Shown one piece after another: positions 45,049 through 53,514 of a stretch of DNA of 54,157 bases (within the stretch, counting starts at the first letter, position 1; each line of letters starts with the position of its first letter). Position numbers and translations under genes: made by a program. The stretch is from an uncultured Pelagibacteraceae bacterium (GTDB taxonomy: Bacteria; Pseudomonadota; Alphaproteobacteria; Pelagibacterales; Pelagibacteraceae), in assembly GCA_902564245.1 (NCBI GenBank), contig CACFAF010000006.1:1-54157 (forward strand), written 5' to 3'. Below the pieces are notes generated by a model. The model made no database searches. It worked only from the letters and a program-made list of their open reading frames with translations, and had not been told where the DNA came from.

Positions 45049-45801
45049 TTATCTGTTTTTAATATAGTTTTTTCTTATATAAAAAAAAGATAAAATAAAT
45101 ACTCTATAGATTGAATTAATTAATCCAAAATTTTGATAACAATAATATACTTTGAAAGCATTATAAAATTTTTTAGCTATATCGGAAGAAAGTGAGTCAT
45201 TTGTTTTTCTCCATTTACAAAGAGTTTGATTTATTCCAAAAATTTCATATTTTTTTGAAATTTTTAACCAAAGAACATAATCTTCTTTTGTTGAAATGCT
45301 GGGAAATTTATATTTTTTTAAAATTTTTTTCTTTATAATTGCAGTAGAAAGCCCAATATCACATGAATTCAGCAATTGTTGATAGGATAACCTTTTTTTA
45401 GCAATATATTTTCCAATTTTTACTCCATTTTCATCTATTTTTTCATATGTTGTATGGCTAATTTCTATATTTTTTTTTTTCATAAAGTTAATTTGTTTAC
45501 GTAATTTATCTTTATGCCATACGTCATCACTATCTAAAAAAGCTATATATTTTCCTCTTGAAAGTTTAATACCTTTATTTCTAGAAATTCCTACACCTAA
45601 ATTTTTTTTATTAATTATTAATTTTACATTTTTAAGTCTGCGTATATTTTTTTTTATGAAATCCAATTCATTTTTATCTTCATCATCATAAATTATTATT
45701 ATTTCCTTATTTTTAAATGATTGGTTATACGCAGAAAAAAAAGATTTTAAAAAATATTTTTTTTTTTTAAAGTATGGAATGATTATACTTACAACAATCA
45801 T
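45049..45801 (-). CDS. GT2 family glycosyltransferase
   Basis: 250 residues. VVSIIIPYFKKKKYFLKSFFSAYNQSF begins the GT-A fold, and the AFLDSDDVWHKDKLRKQI motif carries the metal-binding acidic pair. Ends with a hydrophobic stretch, VFILSFFYIRKN, possibly membrane-touching. It is coupled (3-bp gap) to the GT4 gene upstream and precedes the sugar-1-phosphate transferase; the three likely form one leftward unit. Confidence 0.9.
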   Translation of the reverse strand: MIVVSIIIPYFKKKKYFLKSFFSAYNQSFKNKEIIIIYDDEDKNELDFIKKNIRRLKNVKLIINKKNLGVGISRNKGIKLSRGKYIAFLDSDDVWHKDKLRKQINFMKKKNIEISHTTYEKIDENGVKIGKYIAKKRLSYQQLLNSCDIGLSTAIIKKKILKKYKFPSISTKEDYVLWLKISKKYEIFGINQTLCKWRKTNDSLSSDIAKKFYNAFKVYYCYQNFGLINSIYRVFILSFFYIRKNYIKNR

Positions 45802-45804
45802 AAT

Positions 45805-46950
45805 CTAAAATTTATTCATTAAAATTTTATTTAAATTTTTACTATGATTAAAAATTGTAAAATTTTTACTCATAATTAAAGCATTTCTTTTATATTTTAA
45901 TTTTTCATTTTTGTTCATATTTGCGAAAAAATTAAATTTTTCATTAAAATCTTGTTTATTTTGAGACTCATATAATAAACCAGCAACATTACTTTCTATA
46001 ATCTCTTTAGAACTATGTTTAAAATTGCTTGAAATTATAAAACTTCTACAAAAAGCAGATTCTAAAATTACAAAACCAGGGTCTTCCCACAATGAAGTCA
46101 TCAAAAAACATTTACTTTTATGAAAATATGGAAAAATATTATGTTGAAATGGCAAAATTTTTATTTTTCCATTTAAATTTAGACTTTTAATCTTTTTTTC
46201 TAAAAAATTTTTTTGTTCTCCATTTCCTAAAATCAAAAGTTTTAAATCTGGAAATTTTAAATTTATATCTTGAAAACAATCAATTAAGAAAGAAAAATTC
46301 TTTTGTTTTGTTAATCTTCCAGCTGACAATATAAAATTTTCATATTCTATTTTATTTTTTTTTTTTTTATTAATTTCATTTACAATTAAGATAGGGTCAA
46401 AAAGCACTTTCAATTTATTATCATCACAAATTTTAAGTTTTTTAATATATTCATATGTTGTCTTGGTTGGACAAGTAACTATAAAAACTTTTTTTAATAA
46501 AATTTTCCAAAAAAAAATTCTTATTTTATTCATCTGAGGGTATCCTGAAATTCTTAAAATACACTTTGTTTCAAAATTAAATAAACTAAACAATAATAAA
46601 GGCAAAGATGTAATTAAATGAATAATCAAAAAATCTGGTTTATCTTTTTTTAAAATATTCTTTAATGAAAAAAATGATAATAAAAAAATTACTATATATG
46701 AAAATCTACTTTTTAATTTTCCATAAGTTGGTAGATAAGAAATATATTTTATTTTAGAAAGATTTTTTAAGCCTATTTTCTTATTATCTATTTCATCTTT
46801 TTTTTTTTCAAACTCTCCTGCAGCATCAATAATAGTAGTATCATACTCTTTAAAATATCTTTTCATCGAATATGCAGAGTTTATTACAGCTTTAATAGTA
46901 GCTACTTCTGTTAAAAAAGGTGACCAGTAATATATTTTTTTTTTATTCAA
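45805..46950 (-). CDS. GT4 family glycosyltransferase
   Basis: GT-B fold retaining glycosyltransferase of 381 residues. FILSAGRLTKQKNFSFLIDCF marks the donor-binding domain, KLLILGNGEQKNFLEKKI its core, and LWEDPGFVILESAF holds the catalytic acidic E-x7-E. The N-terminal acceptor domain starts at KIYYWSPFLTEVATIKAV. It is the first gene of this leftward unit, divergent from another GT4 across the 160-bp promoter gap. Confidence 0.92.
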   Translation of the reverse strand: MNKKKIYYWSPFLTEVATIKAVINSAYSMKRYFKEYDTTIIDAAGEFEKKKDEIDNKKIGLKNLSKIKYISYLPTYGKLKSRFSYIVIFLLSFFSLKNILKKDKPDFLIIHLITSLPLLLFSLFNFETKCILRISGYPQMNKIRIFFWKILLKKVFIVTCPTKTTYEYIKKLKICDDNKLKVLFDPILIVNEINKKKKNKIEYENFILSAGRLTKQKNFSFLIDCFQDINLKFPDLKLLILGNGEQKNFLEKKIKSLNLNGKIKILPFQHNIFPYFHKSKCFLMTSLWEDPGFVILESAFCRSFIISSNFKHSSKEIIESNVAGLLYESQNKQDFNEKFNFFANMNKNEKLKYKRNALIMSKNFTIFNHSKNLNKILMNKF

Positions 46951-47039
46951 TATAAATCTAATATAATCTTAATCATTTATGATCAATTAAAAAATAAAGA
47001 ATATTTTATTTAAGTTTGATTAAATTTAATCTATTAAAA

Positions 47040-47063
47040 TACTTTTTGAAAAAGTACTATAAT
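47040..47063 (+). promoter_or_regulatory. Promoter with adjacent inverted repeat
   Basis: A perfect TATAAT -10 (47058-47063) lies 47 bp before the GT4 start at 47111. The -35 position holds a perfect 17-bp inverted repeat TACTTTTT-G-AAAAAGTA (47040-47056) instead of a TTGACA-like element. It could be a regulator-binding site, or a chance product of AT-rich DNA. Nothing else is clear in the rest of the 46951-47110 gap. Confidence 0.45.
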
Positions 47064-47110
47064 GTTAAAATATTTCAAATTCATATAAAATTAATTTTGA
47101 ATTAATTTAA

Positions 47111-48211
47111 ATGCTTACTAAAAAAAATAAAGAAATTATATTATTTAATCCATCAATTGAAGATGGGGGAGTAGAAAAAAATTTATTTTTAATATCAAAT
47201 TATTTATCTAAAAAATTTGATAATTTAACTATAATCACAAGTGACAAAAATAAAAATTTTTCTAAAAAGATTAATATTTTTACACATTTTTTTTCATTAA
47301 GTAATAATGCAGGAAGAAAAAGTAAATATTTTTTTTGTCTTATTTTGTTAATAATTAAAATCATATTATGTAAAAAAAAATGTCTGGTTTTTGCTTTCCA
47401 GGCGAATGTCTATGCAATTATTGTTTGTTATTTACTAAATGTGAAAATAATTACACGATCAAATTCATCTTCTACTGGTTGGTCTAAAAATATTTTAAAA
47501 AATTATTTTCTAAAATTTTTTTTAAAAAAGGCAGATATGGTTATAGTAAATAGTTTTGACTTTAAGAAAGAATTAGATAAAAAATTTAATATAAAAACTA
47601 AAGTAATTTTAAATCCATTTGATTTTAATGAAATAAAAAAAAAATCTTTAATGAAAATTAAAGATAACTTTTTTAAAAATGATACTTTAAATATTATTAC
47701 TGTAGGAAGGTTTACAGAACAAAAAGACCATGAAACTTTTATTAAAGGTATATTTTTAGCTTCAAAAAAAAAGAATATTAGAGCAATTATAATGGGTAAG
47801 GGTTATTTAAAAAATAAGTTAAAAAACCTTATTGTTGAAAACAAATTATCTAAAAATATTTTAATTCTAAATTACAATTCTAATCCATACAAATATATAA
47901 AAAATTCTGATATATTTATATTAACCTCTGTTTTTGAAGGTCATCCAAATGTTTTAATTGAGGCTCAATACCTTAAGAAATATATTATATCAACTAACTG
48001 TCCAACTGGCCCTAGAGAAATATTAAATAATGGAAAATTTGGAGATTTATTTAAAATTAAAGATTATAAAACCTTATCAAAATTAATTATTAAATATAAA
48101 AAAAATAAAAAAAATCTTTTAAAAGTAAAGTATGCATTTAAGAATCATAAAATTTATGATCATAAAAAAAATTGTGAAGAATATTTTAAAATAATAATGA
48201 AAATTATATAA
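47111..48211 (+). CDS. GT4 family glycosyltransferase
   Basis: 366 residues. N-terminal Rossmann-like domain with NPSIEDGGVEKNLFLI, then IITVGRFTEQKDHETFIKGI for donor binding and the E-x7-E site SVFEGHPNVLIEAQ, with CPTGPREIL following. These are GT4 features. Its stop is directly followed by the fucosyltransferase-like gene start (48212), so the two are co-expressed. Acceptor and sugar unknown. Confidence 0.93.
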   Translation: MLTKKNKEIILFNPSIEDGGVEKNLFLISNYLSKKFDNLTIITSDKNKNFSKKINIFTHFFSLSNNAGRKSKYFFCLILLIIKIILCKKKCLVFAFQANVYAIIVCYLLNVKIITRSNSSSTGWSKNILKNYFLKFFLKKADMVIVNSFDFKKELDKKFNIKTKVILNPFDFNEIKKKSLMKIKDNFFKNDTLNIITVGRFTEQKDHETFIKGIFLASKKKNIRAIIMGKGYLKNKLKNLIVENKLSKNILILNYNSNPYKYIKNSDIFILTSVFEGHPNVLIEAQYLKKYIISTNCPTGPREILNNGKFGDLFKIKDYKTLSKLIIKYKKNKKNLLKVKYAFKNHKIYDHKKNCEEYFKIIMKII

Positions 48212-49234
48212 ATGTTAAACATTATTAGAAAAGTTTTAATCAATAAAAGAGATGCAAAAATAATAAGTAGAAAAAATAAAATAAAAGAGATTATTGAAAA
48301 AAAAAAACTCAATCTTAAAATAAAGAGTTTTGGAAATAAAAATCCTAATAAATTTTTTTATGTTATTCAACGGTCACCTGGTGGTGGAATGTTTTCCAAC
48401 TTAAATTATGTCATTCATCATTTATATCTTGCAGAAAAATTAAATTTTATACCTGTTGTAGATATGGCAAACTTTCCAACCTTATATAATGAAAATAAAT
48501 CAATTATGGGAACTTTAAATTCATGGGAATATTTTTTTGAACCTGTGTCTCCTTACACTCTAAAAGAAGTCTACAAAAGTAAAAATGTGGTCATTACAGA
48601 TAAAAATACAAAAAAAAATAAGTTCTTTGATGGATTAAGGTATCTTACTAATGACCATAAAAAAATTTTTTTTAAATATATAAAAATTAAGAAATATTTA
48701 ATTAAAGAAAAAAATAATTTTTTAACTAGAAAATTAAAAAATAAAAATTTTTTAGGTGTTCACTTTAGAGGCACAGATTATAAAAACAGAGAAAGACACC
48801 CATTACCTGCAACCAAAAAACAAATAGTCAAAAATATTAATAGACTTAAAAAAAAATTTAATTTTGATTATATTTTTCTTGTGACAGAAGAAAAAGATTA
48901 TCTAAATTATTTAAAAAAAGAATTTAAAAATGTTATAAGTTATTCAAAGTTATATACAAATAAAAATCAAATTTTTTTTGAAAGCCAAATTAAAGATTTA
49001 AGATATAAAATAGGAAAAACAAATATTATAGATATGCTTATATTGGCTCACTCAAAACATTTATTAGGTATAGATAGTAATTTGACTGATGCATCTATTT
49101 ATTTTTCAAAAAAAAAAATTCCTTTTACAAAAATTTTTAATGGATACAATTCGAATAATATTTTTTTTGCACAGATTAAATGGTATATTAAAAAAAATTT
49201 ACCTTATTTTTTAGGGGGGTTTAAAGATAATTAA
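48212..49234 (+). CDS. Fucosyltransferase-like glycosyltransferase (GT11/GT23/NodZ-like)
   Basis: 340 residues. The key stretch FLGVHFRGTDYKNRERHP carries the H-x-R-x-T-D motif of alpha-1,2/alpha-1,6- and O-fucosyltransferases, and PGGGMFSNLNYVIHHLYLAEKL at the start matches the family's glycine-rich N-terminus. MLILAHSKHLLGIDSNLTDAS is the sugar-nucleotide contact near the end. With gmd and fcl in the island, GDP-fucose is a fitting donor, but family members vary in acceptor and some use other sugars. Confidence 0.7.
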   Translation: MLNIIRKVLINKRDAKIISRKNKIKEIIEKKKLNLKIKSFGNKNPNKFFYVIQRSPGGGMFSNLNYVIHHLYLAEKLNFIPVVDMANFPTLYNENKSIMGTLNSWEYFFEPVSPYTLKEVYKSKNVVITDKNTKKNKFFDGLRYLTNDHKKIFFKYIKIKKYLIKEKNNFLTRKLKNKNFLGVHFRGTDYKNRERHPLPATKKQIVKNINRLKKKFNFDYIFLVTEEKDYLNYLKKEFKNVISYSKLYTNKNQIFFESQIKDLRYKIGKTNIIDMLILAHSKHLLGIDSNLTDASIYFSKKKIPFTKIFNGYNSNNIFFAQIKWYIKKNLPYFLGGFKDN

Positions 49235-49260
49235 TTAATCTAAAATTAAAATTTTTTATG

Positions 49261-50001
49261 CTAATTATTTTTTTTATAAAGAATGTTAGTATGATTTTTT
49301 TTTGGATCCCAAACTTTTTCAAAATTATTTTTTTTTAGCCAATTATCTAACTCTTCAAATTTGACTGCATCTTTATAAAATTCATCTTTACTTATTTCAA
49401 TGTAAAGATACTTGCAGTTATCAATTAAATTAGTTGAACCATTAAGCACAAGTAATTCAGCACCTTGCACATCTATTACCCAAAAATTATATTTTTTTTC
49501 ATCCAATTTGTGATTATAGAATAAAGAATCTAATTTTAATGTTTTTAACTTAATTTTTTCAATCATTTTAAAATCTCTACCTTTAAAATTTTTGTGTGCT
49601 TCACCAAAATTAAATATAGAAGATGATGCACCATCATTGTTCGAAATATTAAAATTAACTAATTCATCATCTTTATTTGTTATTAAATAATTAAAAGCTT
49701 TTTGATTAGCATAAGGGTGAATATTTAATTTTAACTCTTCAAATATTTCAGGATTTGCTTCCACCCAAATAACATCTTTTCCAAACCAATAATAAATATG
49801 AGACTCTGATCCTCTATGGGCACCTATATGTAACACACCAGTACAATCCATTATTGATTTAATATATTCTAAATGAATTTCTTCTCTTATTATTTTTGGC
49901 TTATTAGAACTTTTTATTAATTTCCATCCTAGATTATTTAATATTTTTTTTATTAAATTTTTTGTAAATTTGGATAGATTTTTTGTATATCTGAAAGCCA
50001 T
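49261..50001 (-). CDS. FkbM-family methyltransferase (second copy)
   Basis: 246 residues. GVLHIGAHRGSESHIYYWFG is FkbM motif I, and YNFWVIDVQGAELLVLNGS replaces the usual KIDTEG with VIDVQGAE. Overlaps the upstream STELLO-type gene by 49 bp, which is long; a start farther inside is possible and would shorten the N-terminus (basic, about 35 residues). Probably decorates the same glycan as the STELLO protein. Confidence 0.88.
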   Translation of the reverse strand: MAFRYTKNLSKFTKNLIKKILNNLGWKLIKSSNKPKIIREEIHLEYIKSIMDCTGVLHIGAHRGSESHIYYWFGKDVIWVEANPEIFEELKLNIHPYANQKAFNYLITNKDDELVNFNISNNDGASSSIFNFGEAHKNFKGRDFKMIEKIKLKTLKLDSLFYNHKLDEKKYNFWVIDVQGAELLVLNGSTNLIDNCKYLYIEISKDEFYKDAVKFEELDNWLKKNNFEKVWDPKKNHTNILYKKNN

Positions 50002-50984
50002 TTGTAAACTAAACTTAATTCTTTTTTATCTAATATTCTATGTTTAATTAAAGCATCATAACATTTAAATAAATTTAATAATATTTTTGATTTATCATCA
50101 CTCAAACTTAATGAATTTAAAACTTCATTAAATACTTTAGTATTTTTATATACAGGGATCTCTAAATTAAAATCATCTAATAAGTTATGAAAATTTCTGT
50201 TTTGGATAACTGTTGAAGGTAAAAATGTAAGTTTCCAATTAAAACATTTTAAAATTCTTAATGCTACAAAACTTCTCCAAATATCTGTGGCTCTCATTGT
50301 GCAATATGAAGGTAAATACATTAAAGGAAAAGCCTCTTTATGCCAAACTGTGTTTTGGCTATTAAATGGGCACAATGAATTTTTTCCCAGTGCTAATTTA
50401 ATATTTTTTTTAAATTTAATAAATTTAAATTTTCTAGTTAATCTAAAAATGGCGTCAACATCTGGATTGCCATCACAAAGTCTTTGTTGTATGGGCGATA
50501 TTACATTTCTTAATTTGTAATTAATTTTAGTTTTATTCCTAATTTCATCTAAAGGAAAGCCTCGTGGCCATATAGATCTAATTTTATTTAAAGAAAACAG
50601 ACTAAAAATGTTAACCCAATCAGTACCTGAAAGTACTTTTACCTTTTTTAATTTATCTATATCTATAAAAAAATTATTTTTTGGGTAATTATCATCATCT
50701 GTTTCCATTATAATTTCTGAGCCCTTTTTCATACCAATTAAATATCCAATATTCTTTCTTGAGTAAGAATTTACTGGTAAAGATTTTGATAGTTTAAATT
50801 TAAGATTGTTTTGTTCTTTGATATTAAACATCCCATATTTTTGTTCATATTTGGGTGTTTTTGTATCACCCACAATAATCAACTTAATTTTTTTCTTTTT
50901 ACATTCACTAAAAATTTTTTTTATTACTTTATTAGGTTTATTTATAGAAGTAATAACTACAGAAATATTATTTTGATTTCTCAT
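49953..50984 (-). CDS. STELLO-type glycosyltransferase (DUF288)
   Basis: 343 residues. The N-terminal VVITSINKPNKVI, then VGDTKTP, SRKNIGYLIGMKKGSEIIMETDDDNYP and the later GTDWVNIFSLF and ARDLWRS-like ATDIWRSF segments match the DUF288/STELLO family, with TDDDN as the metal-binding acidic motif. STELLO proteins act in plant cell-wall glycan synthesis; bacterial members sit in surface-glycan loci. The donor is unknown. It is first gene of a two-gene leftward unit. Confidence 0.82.
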   Translation of the reverse strand: MRNQNNISVVITSINKPNKVIKKIFSECKKKKIKLIIVGDTKTPKYEQKYGMFNIKEQNNLKFKLSKSLPVNSYSRKNIGYLIGMKKGSEIIMETDDDNYPKNNFFIDIDKLKKVKVLSGTDWVNIFSLFSLNKIRSIWPRGFPLDEIRNKTKINYKLRNVISPIQQRLCDGNPDVDAIFRLTRKFKFIKFKKNIKLALGKNSLCPFNSQNTVWHKEAFPLMYLPSYCTMRATDIWRSFVALRILKCFNWKLTFLPSTVIQNRNFHNLLDDFNLEIPVYKNTKVFNEVLNSLSLSDDKSKILLNLFKCYDALIKHRILDKKELSLVYKWLSDIQKIYPNLQKI

Positions 50985-51052
50985 TAATAAATGATTTATT
51001 GCCTATTATTAATATGTTTTATATTTTAAACCCATATAGTATATAAATATTT

Positions 51053-52267
51053 ATGAAAATTGCCATTTATTTTGAAAGCTCTCCTAGAGAAGGTGGGGCA
51101 TTTCATCAAAACATTAATCTTATCAAAATTTTTAATAAATATCTTAAAAAAAAATTCGATTTTACATATATTGTTTCATCTGATGAATTAAAAAAAATAA
51201 TAGAAGAACAGGGATGTAAAACTTTTTTTTTTAAAAAAAACCTTTTTTTTAGATTAGATAGTTTTTTATTAAAATTTAATTTTTTTAAAGTTTTATACAA
51301 AAAATTTTTTATTAAAAATGAACTTGAAAAGATTTATTATAAAAATAAATTTAATTTAATTTGTTTTAATAACCCATCAGAAATTTCACTACTTGCATCA
51401 AATATAAATTTTATAATTATGCTATTTGAAATGCAGCACAGAACTAATAATTATTTACCAGAATATAAAGGTTTTCATGATCACGATTTAAGAGAAATAA
51501 TTATTATAAATGCTATTCATAGAGCTTTCAAAACCATTGTTGCTACTAATAAAGATAAATCATTGCTTCAAAAGTTTTATAATGCAAATGAAAAAAGTAT
51601 TGAAGTTCAACCTTATGTGCCTTTTTTACCTGATATTTATGAAAATAGTAAAGATCAAGATTTTAATGAGATATTCTTAAAATTAGATATTCCAAAAAAT
51701 AAAAAAATATTATTATATCCTGCTCAATTTTGGCCTCATAAAAATCATGGCTATATAGTAAAAGCTGCCAAAACATTTAAAGAAAATAATATTGAAAATA
51801 TTATTTTTATTTTTACTGGTTTTGATAAAGGTAATTTAAATTTTATAAAAAAAAATATTGCTAAAGAAAATTTAGAAGATTATTTCAAAATTTTTAATTA
51901 CGTTGATAACCTTGAATTAATTTCACTATATCTAAATTGTTTCGCTATAATTAGCCCAACATATGTAGGCCATTCTACTTTGCCTTTATATGAGTCGTTT
52001 TATTTTAGAAAAAATATAATATTTACAAAAGACCTTTTAGATGAGTCACTGAAAGAATTTGTTTATGAAACAGACATTATGATACCAAAAGATATTTTCG
52101 ACAAATATAATGAAATTCTAAATAATAAAACAGAAGCTTTAAAAAAAATTGATTTAGCGAATAAATATTATAACGAGAAATGTTCAGAAGAAAAACTTGC
52201 CAATAAATATGAGAATATTTTTAATGAATTGAAATATTTGAAATCAAACTGGGATGAAAAAATTTAG
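51053..52267 (+). CDS. GT4 family glycosyltransferase
   Basis: 404 residues. KIAIYFESSPREGGAFHQNI starts the N-terminal domain and ILLYPAQFWPHKNHGYIVKAAK the C-terminal donor domain. The last acidic site is PTYVGHSTLPLYESFYF with the Glu at the usual E-x7-E end point. Single plus-strand gene between two leftward units. Its stop is 4 bp from the convergent methyltransferase. Confidence 0.9.
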   Translation: MKIAIYFESSPREGGAFHQNINLIKIFNKYLKKKFDFTYIVSSDELKKIIEEQGCKTFFFKKNLFFRLDSFLLKFNFFKVLYKKFFIKNELEKIYYKNKFNLICFNNPSEISLLASNINFIIMLFEMQHRTNNYLPEYKGFHDHDLREIIIINAIHRAFKTIVATNKDKSLLQKFYNANEKSIEVQPYVPFLPDIYENSKDQDFNEIFLKLDIPKNKKILLYPAQFWPHKNHGYIVKAAKTFKENNIENIIFIFTGFDKGNLNFIKKNIAKENLEDYFKIFNYVDNLELISLYLNCFAIISPTYVGHSTLPLYESFYFRKNIIFTKDLLDESLKEFVYETDIMIPKDIFDKYNEILNNKTEALKKIDLANKYYNEKCSEEKLANKYENIFNELKYLKSNWDEKI

Positions 52268-52271
52268 CCTA

Positions 52272-53498
52272 TCATAACACTTTTACACTAGGTAATGGAA
52301 AAATAAATTTAGTACCCTTTTTTATAATTTTTTTTTCTCTTTTAAGAATCTCCTTTTTAAAATGCCATGGTAGAACTAAATAAAAATCTGGTCCTTCTTT
52401 TCTTGACTCTGATTCAGAAACAATTGGGATTTTAGTACCAGGAGTAAATGACCCATTTTTTGCTTCATTTCTATCAGCTATTAAACTAATTTCTTTTTTT
52501 GTTAAACCATAAAATTGAAGTAAAACATTTCCTTTTGTTGATGCACCACAACCATGAATTATTTTATTTTTTTTGATTAGATTTTTTATTAAAAATAATA
52601 ATTCTTTTTTTAACTTTTTTATTTTTTTAAAAAATTTTTTATATGTACTTACATGTTCTAATTTAAGTTTTTTATCAATTAACAAATACTTATTTATTTT
52701 CTTAGAATTTGTTTTATAATTAGATTCCTTATGAGATATAAGGTATTGCATACTGCCACCGTTTATATCATTTGAAAAAACATCAATTAGTTTAAGATTA
52801 TTATGAATCAACATTTTATTTATAATTGTCGTTGAATAGTATTCTAAGTGTTCATGACATATTGTATCAAACATGTTGAGCTTTATAATAGATGCTAAAT
52901 CTGCATGCTCTAAAAGGAATAATCCATCTTTATGTAAAATATTTTTAATATCTTTTAAAAATTTATTTGGGTCAGGTAAATCATAAAATACTGATAAGGC
53001 TGTTATAATCTTAAATTTATTATTCTTACAATATTTTTTTATTTTTTGAGCTGAAAAAAAATCAGAAATTGCAAAGTTTATATTTTTATAATTTACTTTA
53101 TACTTTTTTATTATTGGATCAACTCCTACTCTGGTTAATTTTTTATTATATAAATTTAAAAGTGTTCCATCATTACTTGCTATATCTAAAATAAAATCTT
53201 TATCATTTAGTTTTATTTTTTGTTTAAATAAATTAACTATATTCTTCATATGATTCTTCATGGTTTGATTTAAACCGGTTTTATAACCATAGTCATCTGC
53301 ATATAAATATTTAGAATTAAAAGAATTTTTTAATTGAACTAATTTACATTTACTACAAATTACAAGTTCTATTTTACTTTTAGGAATTTCTTTTTCAATT
53401 GAGTCAGGAAACTTTCCAGTATAGCTAATTTTTCCAAGTGAAAATAAGCTTTGACTATTTTTATTTTTACAAAATCTACATTTAAAAGAATAGTTCAT
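52272..53498 (-). CDS. Sugar C-methyltransferase with N-terminal zinc domain
   Basis: SAM-dependent methyltransferase of the TylC3/NovU group that adds a methyl to a keto-sugar; 408 residues from the ATG at 53498 (a GTG at 53510 is possible). The zinc domain has CRFCKNK and CSKCKLVQL; motif I is FILDIASNDGTLLNLY, and HGCGASTKGNVLLQFY marks the C-terminal domain. It would act on a 4-keto-6-deoxy sugar such as those from gmd. It lies 16 bp after the epimerase-like gene. Confidence 0.88.
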   Translation of the reverse strand: MNYSFKCRFCKNKNSQSLFSLGKISYTGKFPDSIEKEIPKSKIELVICSKCKLVQLKNSFNSKYLYADDYGYKTGLNQTMKNHMKNIVNLFKQKIKLNDKDFILDIASNDGTLLNLYNKKLTRVGVDPIIKKYKVNYKNINFAISDFFSAQKIKKYCKNNKFKIITALSVFYDLPDPNKFLKDIKNILHKDGLFLLEHADLASIIKLNMFDTICHEHLEYYSTTIINKMLIHNNLKLIDVFSNDINGGSMQYLISHKESNYKTNSKKINKYLLIDKKLKLEHVSTYKKFFKKIKKLKKELLFLIKNLIKKNKIIHGCGASTKGNVLLQFYGLTKKEISLIADRNEAKNGSFTPGTKIPIVSESESRKEGPDFYLVLPWHFKKEILKREKKIIKKGTKFIFPLPSVKVL

Positions 53499-53514
53499 TT
53501 TAGAACACAATTAA

